DNA of 64,000 nt from Acrasis kona (taxonomy: Eukaryota; Heterolobosea; Eutetramitea; Acrasida; Acrasidae): the NCBI GenBank assembly GCA_026419775.2, contig JAOPGA020001779.1, forward strand, positions 62,001-126,000, read 5' to 3'. Positions 32,467-42,672 of the stretch are shown here, one piece after another; position 1 is the stretch's first letter, and each line of letters begins with the position of its first letter. A program made the position numbers and the translations under genes. The notes beneath the pieces are model-generated. The model did not search any database. It saw only the letters and a program-made list of their open reading frames with translations, and was not told where the DNA came from.

Positions 32467-32640
32467 ACAATTCAATGTCAGTCTATTTTAACTGTTATAT
32501 TTGGAAAGTATTAATCACATAAATCATACTGGAGCGGCATGCTCAATGTCATCAGCTCGTAACTTCCTTATGTTATTTACAATATACATTTTATTTTTTA
32601 ATACATATTCTAATTATGGTTTACGTGGTCAACCATGACC

Positions 32641-34925
32641 TCAAGCGTCATAATAACTTGAAGACGAACCCACAATCTTTACGCGATCCACAGCATACTT
32701 ATTTTCGCTCTTGTTCTTGCTCCTGCCCACTTGAAATTTAGTCATGTAAATGTTCAACAATTTGCTCTTGATTTCAGGTTTCAACATTTCGCCAATGCTC
32801 GGATCCATCACGGTATCAATGTCCTTTTGAGTATAATTCTGCTTCATGATTAAATTTCTGCTCCCCAAACTAGAGGCATCATTCAATAAAAACTTAATGA
32901 CTGGACTCAGCGTATAAGCAGAATTGCTCTTGTGGCCATTATTATTTTTCTTTTGTAAAGTAGAAATTTGTTGATGTATTTTTCTTTCTTTTTGATTGCT
33001 CTCCAATGGCGCCAAATGACTAAAAAAATCCTGCGGATCAAATAAAAAACTAATCAAGTTGTCCATCTTGAGGGCCATCAACTCACCATACTTGCTGTTC
33101 CACCAATTCAAATAACAAATTCTAAAGACCGTCTCGCTCGTGACGCGTATACACAGCAGAGTGATGGGAAGGTGAACGGTAAGTGTCAACTTGCTGTGTT
33201 TGTGTGCGGATATGATTTCCACGATTTCTTCGTATACTTTTAAAAAGTTGGTGTCAATGTCATACGATTGTTCCTTGTCGCTCGCATATTCCTTGAGAAA
33301 TGTCCAATAGCAAAAACATGTGAATCCCATGATAAAGTTGGAAAGTTTCATGCTGGATAATTGATTCTTGATTGAATTGATTTGTGAGTTGGTCAGGTTG
33401 CTCCACATGTTGAACGGAAAGTTACGTAGGAATGATCTTTGTAGATTGACGATCTCGTATTCGCTTAGGTAAGGAGGTTTCTTGAGCTCTCTTGCGCACT
33501 GCAGTTCGAATTGTTTTTCTCTGATGAGATCGTCGTTGATCATGTCGTCGTCGTCGTCATTGTTGTTGTTATTGTTACTATTGTTGCTGTTGTTTGTGAC
33601 CTGTTGTGATTTTTGTGTGGTGGAGTCAAAGATGGAAGCATATCTCTTCTTGATTACATTGCTCGACGTCAACAAGAAGGATTGTTCGTCTTGCATTGGG
33701 GTTGCAGGTGATAAGTGGGCGATGCGCACTTTTTTAAGGTTTGTGTCGATTTGTGGTTTGATTGCTGGAGCAGGTTTGTTGAGTTTACTGACTTTCATGA
33801 GGTCCGTGCGCGGCGATCCTCTTGAATTGATTTGTACTTTTCTCTTTGGAGTTATGGGTGGTTCTTTTGGCTTGGTGTCTTGGTCGCTACTGTCGTCACT
33901 ACTTGTTTCGAGTGTTTGTTGCACGTGATTGGATTGTTCTCTTTGCTTCTTCCGGTTCATTTCCTGTATCTGTCGCTGCTCTTCTAAAAGTTGTTGTTGC
34001 ATCACGAATAAGCGCTCTTGTTCTCTGTCTAGTTTTGTGATTTCGTATATAGAAAGAGATTGATCTCCCCTTGATATCTTATCTGATCCAGTTGATTGTC
34101 TGCGAACGACGTTTTCTGAGTTCTTCAAATCTTTTGCTGCATTATAGGGGTAGAGGAATTTCTTTGAATACTCCTTGAATGGAGGAATATGTGTTCTGAT
34201 TCGGTGTTAATGGTTGTGAATGATGAAATGAATACGTTTGTGTTCTGAGAACGTTTGCAGTAACTTGTCTTCGACCGTCTTCATCGGTGGATCCACTTTT
34301 CCTTGATACCATTGCACCATCAACTTCAGCCTCCAAGTCGTCGTCATTAGTGACACCCTCTAACACTGATGTGTCGACATAGTTTCTTGTACCAGACAGT
34401 CCTTTCAAAATCTCTCGCTCCAGTTCATCTTTGAGTTTGGCTCTTGTTTTCACGGTGCTCTGCTTCTCGCTCACAAAATTCGGCCTCTAAAGGTGTTGTC
34501 AATAATCATGCATATTTCGCGCCACGACTTACAAAACATAAATACTGCTCATGAAGTGCATCTCTCTTTCTTGTAATTGTGCATGAACTCATCGGAACTG
34601 TATTGTGTACTTTCGCAATGTTTGCAGGTGTAACATTAACTTTTATACTTTCCAAATACCTTGCAGCGTACTCGTTCTTGACTACTTTTGCAATCTCGTT
34701 CACCTTCAATCGATGATCCACCTGATGACTAATAGGTACCAATATCTCGACTCCTTGTTTCTTTGGTTCATTAATAAACGTGGGCTCTTCTACTTCCCCA
34801 TTCTTCTCTTTTTTACATAATACACTGACTGAGCGCGGACTCATCGGTCTAAAAGGAGATACTGCATCAACATCGTAACTATGTATATTAACTTTATTAA
34901 GCTTTGTTGTTTTTTTGTGATGCAT
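32641..34925 (-). CDS. Large protein of unknown function, three exons
   Basis: Exons 34925-34533, 34486-34172 and 34122-32641 join three open frames into about 729 aa through 46- and 49-nt introns. It has a basic N-terminus (HHKKTTKLNKVN), a coiled coil near residues 245-300 (EQERLFVMQQQLLEEQRQIQ), an acidic/Ser patch, and an Asn run followed by an Asp run near residue 425. A more conserved-looking helical domain spans ~440-630 (SEYEIVNLQRSFLRNFPFN, FRICYLNWWNSKYGELM). No family was recognised. That the two upstream exons belong to the same gene rests only on clean splice sites and frame. Confidence 0.65.
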
Positions 34926-34993
34926 GTCTTATCATCTACAACCTCTTACAACGTATCAACTTCAAAAAATGCAAAGTGGTTTACAAGAAGAGT

Positions 34994-36099
34994 TTATTGT
35001 TGAAAAAATACTTTATCAGTATTCTCATAAATAGTATCGGCCAAGGACTCCTGTTCTTGATTAATCGTTGCAGATATCACTTCCAAAACCTGACTACAAG
35101 AATGTGTAAGTAACTTTCAAGCATGAAATCTTACTTTATACAGGCAGGTTCATTCCTCCCCTTCACCATCTTACCCATCTCGAACCTCTCCTTTTTCTTT
35201 GCATCTGCAAACTTTGTCTTGATGTGAGCGTAGCCTGCGTGAGATGGTCTAATGTCACACCATGGAGCGTCTAAAACAATTACACCCAAACAATAGAACA
35301 CACAACATACCAGTTTCAATCATTAAGCGATCAATTGGAATCTTTTTAATTACATTTAAATTTTCGTTAGTTTTAAGACTACACCCGTTGATGCCAATAA
35401 AAACATGTGGACCGATGGAAAGGATATCTTCGAGCTCCTGTTCGGGACCATCAAAAGAATGTACAACAGCGTTTAAAAACATGTCACAATTTTCCTTCAA
35501 GATTTTTGCAAAATCCCCTCCAGTGTTCCTGTTGTGCAAGAACATTGGAAGCTGTGACTGCTTTGCAAGTTCGAATTGTTTAATGAAATACTTTTTTTGA
35601 GTTTCTTGGTCGCAGAACTTTAATCTATCATAATCAAGGCCGCACTCTCCAATAGCAACCACTGTGCCATCTTTTCTCCCGTCCAATACAAGATCAAGAA
35701 GATCTGAAAGATATTGATCTGCCCCTTGCTCTTCAAATTCATTGCACCTTGTGGGATGGACGCCTACCGTACAAAATAACTTTGGGAAATTGTCATCGTT
35801 TAGTTGATTGAATTTTCTTGCGAGTTGAATGGCCTCACGGGAGTCACTCAAAGTAGTGCCTGTAATGATGATTTTATTTACGTTAGCCCTCTTTGATCTT
35901 TCCAAAACGCTTTTAAAATCGTCTTCATGGGCCTTCTTATCATGATACACACCTGTGAACATGGGATCTAAAATATTCAAAACACGGACATTTACAAATG
36001 TATTCTACCTGTCAAGTTTACACCAATATCTAACACTTTTTAGATGATATTACCATAGAACGTACCTATAAACTTCATTGCTTTGCGTATTGTTTTCAT
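34994..36099 (-). CDS. TATDN1: TatD-family deoxyribonuclease (TATDN1)
   Basis: Five exons (36099-36066, 36029-36009, 35967-35311, 35270-35135, 35093-34994) give about 315 aa. The metal-binding start FIDIGVNLTDP is assembled across the first three exons, the second being only 21 nt. Then come VGVHPTRC, AIGECGLDYDR, the FLHNRN segment, VVHSFDG and MIETDAPWCDIRP, with the last metal-ligand Asp spliced across a 40-nt intron. RNEPACINQVLEVISATI matches the TATDN1 C-terminus. TatD enzymes are metal-dependent 3'-5' DNases linked to DNA repair and apoptotic fragmentation. Confidence 0.95.
36009..36029 (-). other. 21-nt microexon in the TatD gene
   Basis: Flanked by a 36-nt and a 41-nt intron, both GT-AG. 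It contributes the IGVNLT part of the metal-binding FIDIGVNLTDP motif, which is why it can be placed with confidence. Confidence 0.85.
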
Positions 36100-36148
36100 A
36101 AAAGTTGACAGTTACAAAACTAGACAAAGGAGAATCTGATTGTTCTTG

Positions 36149-36534
36149 ATGAGCAACAAGCGCAATATAGATTGTATACAGAATAAGACTATGCCAAATA
36201 AAATTTGCATAAATGGAGTGCATAAGCAGTGCGGTGCCTAATCCGGCAATAAACTAAAGAAAAACATATACGACATATTGGTCATACTTTGGAACGGTTA
36301 AATCGCAGTGACTCCGTTCACAAAACGTTTTGCCTCCGATTATTACAACAGAGAACCACTCCAGACAAGTGCATCTACTTGTTACGCCGGTGATTTTCAC
36401 TTCGATAATCAACAGGAACTTGTATCAAACTGCTTGTTACTGTTTTATTTGATATATTATTTACATGGCATGCTCCGTATTTATAGTACCGTGGAGCTTA
36501 CTCGGAACTGCATACTTCCATTCGAGACTTATAG
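36149..36534 (+). CDS. Small Cys-containing protein, unknown (tentative model)
   Basis: Proposed exons 36149-36233, 36309-36421 and 36487-36534 give about 81 aa, reading MSNKRNIDC at the start, then TKRFASDYYNREPLQTSAS, and ending TSIRDL. Codon use resembles neighbouring genes. The introns would be 75 and 65 nt, longer than the local norm. The opposite strand is also open over much of this stretch, so the strand is not settled. The start lies only 49 nt from the divergent TatD start. No family was recognised. Confidence 0.4.
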
Positions 36535-36726
36535 AGGAAAGCTGATTTTGAAGAACGTATCCATTACCGACACTTTAAAGTAAAATCAGAATCATTCGTT
36601 AAAAAAATGTATCAAATATCTTTTGTTTATTTGCTGGAAGCGCATTATTAAGTATACTTTTCTGTTCTTTTTAAACTTACTTGCTGCGTTCATGAAAAGT
36701 TTATAAGTTTGGAATAAAATTGATAA

Positions 36727-37772
36727 ATGGACTCGCTAATTCAACAACTTCAAGCACACAATCAACGCGAAAAGGAGCAAAAGCAGAAGGAGATACGTAC
36801 TAATGAGAAGGAGGGTAAGTTGAATGCACTTGAACAAGACCTCCTTCAAAGAAAAGCGAAACTTGAGGCGGAATTTCTGATGTACATAGCACAGAAAGTG
36901 AGATTGAGCAACGTACAACACAATTATATTTACGTGAGCAAGAATTGAACAAATATGAACAGAAGCTCATGCAAATTGTTAAAGTTGTAGAAAAGGTCAA
37001 ACTGAATGTTGGTGGCACTATGTATACTACTACGTTAGATACACTAACAAAAAGCACCTTCTTTTCCTGCATGTTCAACCAACATTGGCGCAAGGATCCA
37101 GACACAGATGATGATGCTTACTTTATAGATAGAGATCCACACTACTTTGTGCTAGTACTTGACATTATGAGAGGTTATAATATCTCAGCAAAAATTAGAG
37201 AGCTATCACTCCCAGAGAGAAGAATGTTGGAATCTGACTTGGATTATTATGGAGTACAGATACATAAAAAAATAGAGCGAAAAGAAATCCACTGGGTAGG
37301 TGCCTTAAAATTGAATATATATTAAAATTTAGGTTAATGAGGAATGGATAAAATGTTATTTAAGCAACAACGGGTTGACATTAAAATGTGATCATCCGAA
37401 CAATAACGACAGGATACGTATATCTTCATCTACTAGAATTACCAAGGGTGTTCACTATTGGCAGATTAGACTGGACAATTATCAAAAAGGTCCCCCTGTA
37501 TATCAAATAACCTTTTAGAGTACCAAAACAGAGGTATTTATCATATTTTTTCAAAGGGTTTGGGCCAGGGTGATGTGGTGGGCGTTGTGGTTGACTTTGA
37601 CGAGGATGCCATTACGTTTTTCAAAAATGGAAAAGAGCGTAGTGAATTAAGCACAAAGCCTAGTGAATTGAAACAGATATGGGCTACGGTGATGTTTTGT
37701 TGCGGTGGACAAGTCTCATTGGTTGACGAGTACCCCTCTGAGCACTTGAAATTTTACGGCAGTGACGAATAA
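36727..37772 (+). CDS. Coiled-coil, BTB (T1/KCTD-type) and SPRY domain protein
   Basis: Proposed exons 36727-36814, 36895-37295, 37333-37497 and 37557-37772 give about 289 aa. An N-terminal coiled coil leads into a T1-type BTB domain: VKLNVGGTMYTTTLDTL, then DDAYFIDRDPHYFVLVLDIM. A SPRY domain follows across two introns (GVHYWQIRLDNYQKG, then GQGDVVGVVVDFDEDAITFF, KNGK). BTB domains of this class often bind CUL3. The first intron is doubtful: its 80 nt also read as good coiled coil in frame, so a 1-nt indel near 36870-36895 is the alternative. The 59-nt third intron is unusually long here. Confidence 0.8.
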
Positions 37773-37824
37773 AATCAACGAAAATAAATATAGACCACTG
37801 GAATCTGTTTAAATGTTGATGACT

Positions 37825-39555
37825 TTATTGTTTCTTGAACAGATCCTTCCATCCAACCATATCTTGTCTATGCTTATTGTGCAACGCCACATCCATAATC
37901 TCATCATAAAGTTTCCATGATGCATTTGTATCTTTAAATAATTTAGCAAACACTACGAAAAAAAGTTTACCGAACAACGAAGCTACTTTGATGGTCAAGT
38001 CTACACGACTACTGGAATCTATTTGACTCATGTATTGCTCTTTTAATATATTCGATCACATCATTACCCTCCTCTCTCCTCGTGTAAGAAGGAACCACAT
38101 CTTTGAATGGTTTTTGTCTTAGTGCTTTTGGCAATAAATCCTTTTTATTTAAAACAAGAACAAATCTGCAACCCTTTAATCTAGGATCATTCACACAAGA
38201 TTTAAAACAATTCAAACAATCAAAAAAACGATTTGTTCTATAATCTTCGTACATCTCCAACGAGTACGCAGTTAACGAAGCAACATAAACAACAGTTACA
38301 TTGGTCTCAAAACAATTGTGCCACTTTCGGCGCTCATTTACCTGTCCTCCGGTGTCCATCAACACCACTTCTCTTCCCTCCACATAAACGTTACTTGTCA
38401 CAATACCAGTGGTCTTGACTTTTGTTCTCATTAGATCGGCAAATGTGGGTTCGTAGTCACTGGCGCAGATGCGATCCAAATTGTATACAAAGTACCTCAA
38501 GGATTCTGGGAATTGAAATTCGTTGCTGCGGGCGTAAAGTGTTTTGAATGTTTCGCTTTCAAACAAGTCTACAATGTCCTTTTTGCATTGTTCGTCCCAA
38601 CCTCTCCTCAGGTCAACTAATTGTCTGCGTTCGTTCATTAATCTGTGAACTGCTTCTTGATCTTTCATTGGAGTGTTTAATCTTTTGGCAGCGTCACAAA
38701 CTTCCAACATCCATAAAATTATGCTTTGTTTGATGATGCCGGTGTAGAATTCATTCTTGACGGAGGCTTCTTCGGATGCGTGTTTTCTGAGAATTTTGTA
38801 CAAGCTGCTTTTTCCGGCATCTCCAGTCCCAAGGAGAAGGATGGTGGGTTTGTGGCCTATTAAAGGTATGGAAAGGATCTCTGGAATCAATCGTTCTGAA
38901 TCAACTTTTTTTTGTGTAGTGACGTCGGAGATGAGCAGTGGGTGCTCCCCTATCAGCACTTTGAATTCTTCGAAAGATATTTTTCCATCCTTATCTGTCA
39001 TGTTTTTAATAAAAATGATGAGTTTGTTCTTACTCCTATCTGCTCTGTCGAACCATTCCTGCACCTCCTTCTCCAAATCCTTTTCGTTCAAATCATCAAT
39101 GTATGTTGCAGAGAGTAGTTTACTCAACTCTGATTTACTTATGAAGCCATCTCCATCAATGTCATAGATCCTAAATGAGACTGAGGGTGTAAATATAAAT
39201 AAATGAGGACTTTACACTTGAGCTTTTGCAGAGTATTATTCCCATGAAGTACTGAACTAATGCCATTCGCAAATTCTTGAATGTCAATTAAACCCGTCTT
39301 GTTCAGATCGAACAGATCGAAAATTCTATCAATGAACAATGAAGGCTCACTTCCTATTATTTCATAGAACTCTTCTCTACCCACTAGACCCTCTTTGTTC
39401 TTTATAATTTTTTTGTACGCCGCCACAATATCTCGGGCCTTCTTCGTATCAACTATAAAAGGTTACAAGCCTGAACAAAACAATGACTCACACTTTGGGT
39501 CATCAAACAACTTGTTTATCTCATGTTCATCTCCTAGGGAGCCAACATTGCCCAT
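37825..39555 (-). CDS. Calcineurin-B-like EF-hand module fused to a G-protein alpha subunit
   Basis: Six exons (39555-39492, 39452-39216, 39180-39034, 38994-38068, 38018-37971, 37931-37825) give about 509 aa. The start MGNVGS is a good N-myristoylation site. Residues ~30-160 form four EF-hand units: a degenerate first, then DLNKTGLIDIQE, YDIDGDGFISKSE and DRNKDGKISFEE, with KLKFSFRIYD typical of calcineurin B. The G-alpha core follows: P-loop GTGDAGKSS (~205), an alpha-helical insert, switch I RTKVKTTGI, switch II MDTGGQVNERRKWHNCF and NKKD (~433). The TCAT loop is replaced by KVASLFDT. Each exon junction restores a canonical motif, so the fusion is one transcript unit in this model. Confidence 0.9.
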
Positions 39556-39617
39556 GTCTTAATTCTAAAATTATTATTCGTCCACATCGTCCATGTCAAA
39601 GTCATGTTCATATATAA

Positions 39618-40226
39618 ATGAAGTTGACACTAACGATACTGATCCTCTTCATCTATCATGCCAGCTGTGAGATTCAAGTATTAGAACCAAGTGGAAAAGC
39701 AAAATGGGCTGTGGGAGAGACCAACTACGTTGAGTTTACAGAAGTAACCAGAAAAACAAACACTGGTATAGCAGGTTCAATTTATCTGAAGTCCAGAAAC
39801 AAAGCTCCACAGTTGACGCTACTATTGAAAGCATTTGATTTCTCTGCAACTCCTAACGAAATATACTCTATACCTGTAGTTGTACCAGATGATAGACAAT
39901 ACGAAGGATCATATGTAATCACTGTGTCCGGTCATTCTGGATCCGAGGAGGGTGAGAGTATTCCATTTCAAATTATACCAAAAAATTCCACACTTTACTT
40001 CCATCTCATCTTCTGGGGAGGGATAATCACATTTATTATCATTGCAGTGGGGGGTTTGGTTCACATGTCAAAAAGAATTGTACAGGTTAAAGAAGAAGAA
40101 AGGGCTAGAAGACTAGAGACAGGCGTCAATGAGGACCCTTTATCCGTGCAGGAGGAAAATCTAGGAGTAAAATTACCGGAACGATACGCAGAAGGATACG
40201 GACAACTAAAAGATGAAAAAATTTAA
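39618..40226 (+). CDS. Kre9/Knh1-like type I membrane protein
   Basis: 202 aa. Signal peptide (MKLTLTILILFIYHASC), then VLEPSGKAKWAVGETNYVEF, which resembles the start of the Ser-Thr-rich Kre9/KNH beta-sandwich domain (PxxGxxWxxG). One transmembrane helix lies near residues 130-152 (FHLIFWGGIITFIIIAVGG), and a ~50-residue charged cytoplasmic tail follows. Yeast relatives act in cell-wall glucan assembly. Here only a surface location is inferred, and the domain match is by eye. Confidence 0.7.
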   Translation: MKLTLTILILFIYHASCEIQVLEPSGKAKWAVGETNYVEFTEVTRKTNTGIAGSIYLKSRNKAPQLTLLLKAFDFSATPNEIYSIPVVVPDDRQYEGSYVITVSGHSGSEEGESIPFQIIPKNSTLYFHLIFWGGIITFIIIAVGGLVHMSKRIVQVKEEERARRLETGVNEDPLSVQEENLGVKLPERYAEGYGQLKDEKI

Positions 40227-40327
40227 TAATTGTTGTTATAAACAAATTGTACTAGCTCTCGCGATCTGTTCAAACTTCAATGTGCATGCCATCTCTGATC
40301 ATTCTAGACGTCTTTCTCAATTCCTCC

Positions 40328-41807
40328 TTAAAATTCATCATCTGTGTCGGATGCCATTCCTTTATCACTCTTTTTAGGTGGAAAATTTGGTGAAGAGCTT
40401 CCATACAGCTTTTGGAACCTTATACTACCACTGCCAACTCCACTCAACTGCCGGTCGTGGTGGTACATGATCCTAACACCACCATCGTGACTATTCGATG
40501 GATGATGAGTCTGCCCCCAAGAGAAGCGATTAGGAGTCGAAGCAGACGTGGCCTGATACATTGAATCTAACAGCGAATTCTGATCAAGATCTGGATTAGA
40601 GGCAGAATCCGATCCGTGTCTATAAATCGGTTGTTGGTTGGACGACATTCCATTGTTTCTGGACGGTAGTACCACTCCCCTATTCTCGGATGAGGTAGGA
40701 GAAGAAGATCTAGCTGCATTGTCGCTGTCAAGACTAGTAACAACATGCTTGATGGTGGATGGGTCAGGTTCAAAATAACTCACACCTGACAAGTTGAATT
40801 GCGCACTATCACGAGGAGCACGAATCAAAGGGTCGTGACTATGATTCGTATACTGCTCGCTCGACTCGTCAAGATAGGGCGACTCGAGAGAAGAAGACAT
40901 GACTTTCGAACAACAACAACAACTGCAACAAGTTAAAAAACAGTCACGCACATCAGGACATATCAAGCGCTTATACTGCGGCAAGAATCGATATCCATAC
41001 AAAACCATATTCATGAAACCTTGAAGAGGATTGGTGATGGCCTGAGTCATGTTCAACCAGAATATCTCTGACTCTCTCCTGTGGATGGTCTCCCACATTC
41101 TGTTGAAGAATGGAGGTATCCACGTGATGAAGAAGGCCAACATGACGAAACTGAACGCTAAAAGTGCTCTTAGTTCTCTGCGACGTCCAGCATTCGAGAA
41201 GATGACGCTCATTTGTTTGTTGCTCAATAATCTACGAAGTGCAACCAATACAACCACGTAAACGGTCAGATTGAAGAACATGCAACAATAAATGGGTAAA
41301 AATGTGAAAAATCTCCATCCGAAAGATTGTACATCCTCGTCCGATTTTAACCAACACCAATTGGTGGCTTGTCCGAATCGATGATTGAAGAAGAGCGTGA
41401 TGGTCCAAATTAAGGGCAATCCCCACGATATAATGTGATAGATGAGTTCGCTCCACTTTAACCATTTGCCCTTGTTTGCAAATAAAACATTAAGCAGCAA
41501 ATGTACGCATATGCAACTGCTCCATAGCACACTATCGTTTTGTGAATGACTTTAAAGTGTAATCTCCAAACCTGCATAATTCAAAAGTGCACATGAATGT
41601 AGCTTCGATGAGGCACCATGGTCCACTTTCGTCAAGTTTTGAAAATCTTATTAAATAGCTGCTAGAGGCAAGCAAGTCTGCAAATGAGAGGTAAACGATG
41701 AGCCTTGCCGTGAGCACTTTAAGCTCCGATTTGAACACCAAGTAGGAGAAAATAATGAAAAGCGAGCCAAAGCATGAAACTATGGAACTGGAGCCCACGG
41801 CTATCAT
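40328..41807 (-). CDS. cAMP-receptor-like (class E) G-protein-coupled receptor
   Basis: Exons 41807-41572 and 41531-40328 give about 479 aa. Seven hydrophobic helices are visible, starting with IVSCFGSLFIIFSYLVF. Helix 2 has TARLIVYLSFADLLAS, the class E signature. Helix 3 is completed across the 40-nt intron (TFELCSVLWSSC). Helices 6-7 read SFVMLAFFITWIPPFFNRMW and NPLQGFMNMVLYGY. A Cys-cluster (CCSCCCC) follows helix 7 and may be palmitoylated. A ~190-residue Ser/Thr-rich tail then offers many phosphorylation sites. The ligand is unknown; class E includes Dictyostelium cAMP receptors. Confidence 0.9.
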
Positions 41808-42672
41808 TGTTAATGTTTGAGTGAAAAGTTAAATACCAATTCGAATTGCTTCTTGATGATTCAAAGATGTGTTCCCTGGTACAAAGTGTTCAATTGGTTC
41901 CATTACCCACGAATATGCATCAACATGACTAGTCATAGAAGTAGGATAAGTGCCAGCTTCTACACAGTGCGGAGTTTTGACTTTACAATATTTTATTTAT
42001 TCCATTTCAATTTGAATTACTTATTCGGTTAAAGGAGAAGGAGAATGTCCGTCAAAAATTTGGGTGGTGTCTGACAATCTGTGGCTGGAAAAACTCAAAT
42101 GTAGACATCTTTTTTCTTGAACCGACTTGAAGTTGCTCACATTTAAGTGTTGTAGCGATGAAAAGAAACCACGAGGATATGGATGAATTTATTAAAATGA
42201 ATACATCATTCTAGAGTAGCTCGGACAAAGAATCTCATTCTAATTCAGAGGATAACAAGTCAAACCAGAGGAGACGTTTGCTAGGGAGACATGGAGGCTG
42301 TTTCTTCAAAAAGATGGTAATGGTAGGTTAAAAGTGTTGAATTGTAGAACTGTTAAGTGGCGTGCATCATTTGTTGGGTTGCTGTCGTTACAACTTGTTG
42401 CGTTTGGGACTGTTGGCAACGTTCTGACTTTTATTAGAATTGGTGATCACCTTGTAAACTTTGTCAAAATTGTAAAGAGAGTTGTTGGAATTGAAACGTA
42501 AGTGAAAGAGACGAAACAAAAGAAATTTCGAAACAAAAACTTTCAATAGAAGCTCTACTATTCAGTACATTTAATGCTATGCTGGCCATCAAAAGTCTAT
42601 TATGTTACAACTTTTTATTTGTAATTGCCCGATCATAATTTTAGTCGGACCAAAGCAAAAACTTGTAAAAAA
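41808..42672. other. Intergenic, 865 bp, with possible gene relic
   Basis: The longest gene-poor stretch, between the GPCR start and phosphoglycerate kinase. Plus-strand frames at about 42158-42331 and about 42240-42500 look protein-like but are interrupted by a stop (TAG 42212) and a frame change. They may be a decayed gene (see findings). No other feature is clear. Confidence 0.45.
42158..42501 (+). pseudogene. Possible decayed protein-coding fragment
   Basis: ATG 42158 opens a frame (KRNHEDMDEFIKMNTSF) stopped by TAG at 42212. The same frame then continues with a Ser/Asn/Asp-rich segment to TAA 42329-42331. A different frame from about 42240 to about 42501 encodes a plausible membrane-type segment (WRASFVGLLSLQLVAFGTVG). 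The two overlap and could be one gene with a nonsense and a frameshift mutation. No family was recognised. It could equally be chance. Confidence 0.3.

Noticed and set aside
33482-33928. 148-codon hydrophobic plus-strand frame
   Set aside because: Antisense to Asn/Asp/Gln runs of the minus-strand gene, which read as Leu/Val on the other strand.
36308-36583. Unspliced 91-codon frame
   Set aside because: The 3' half reads hydrophobic and atypical. Splicing at 36422-36486 gives a better ending, although confidence in either is low.
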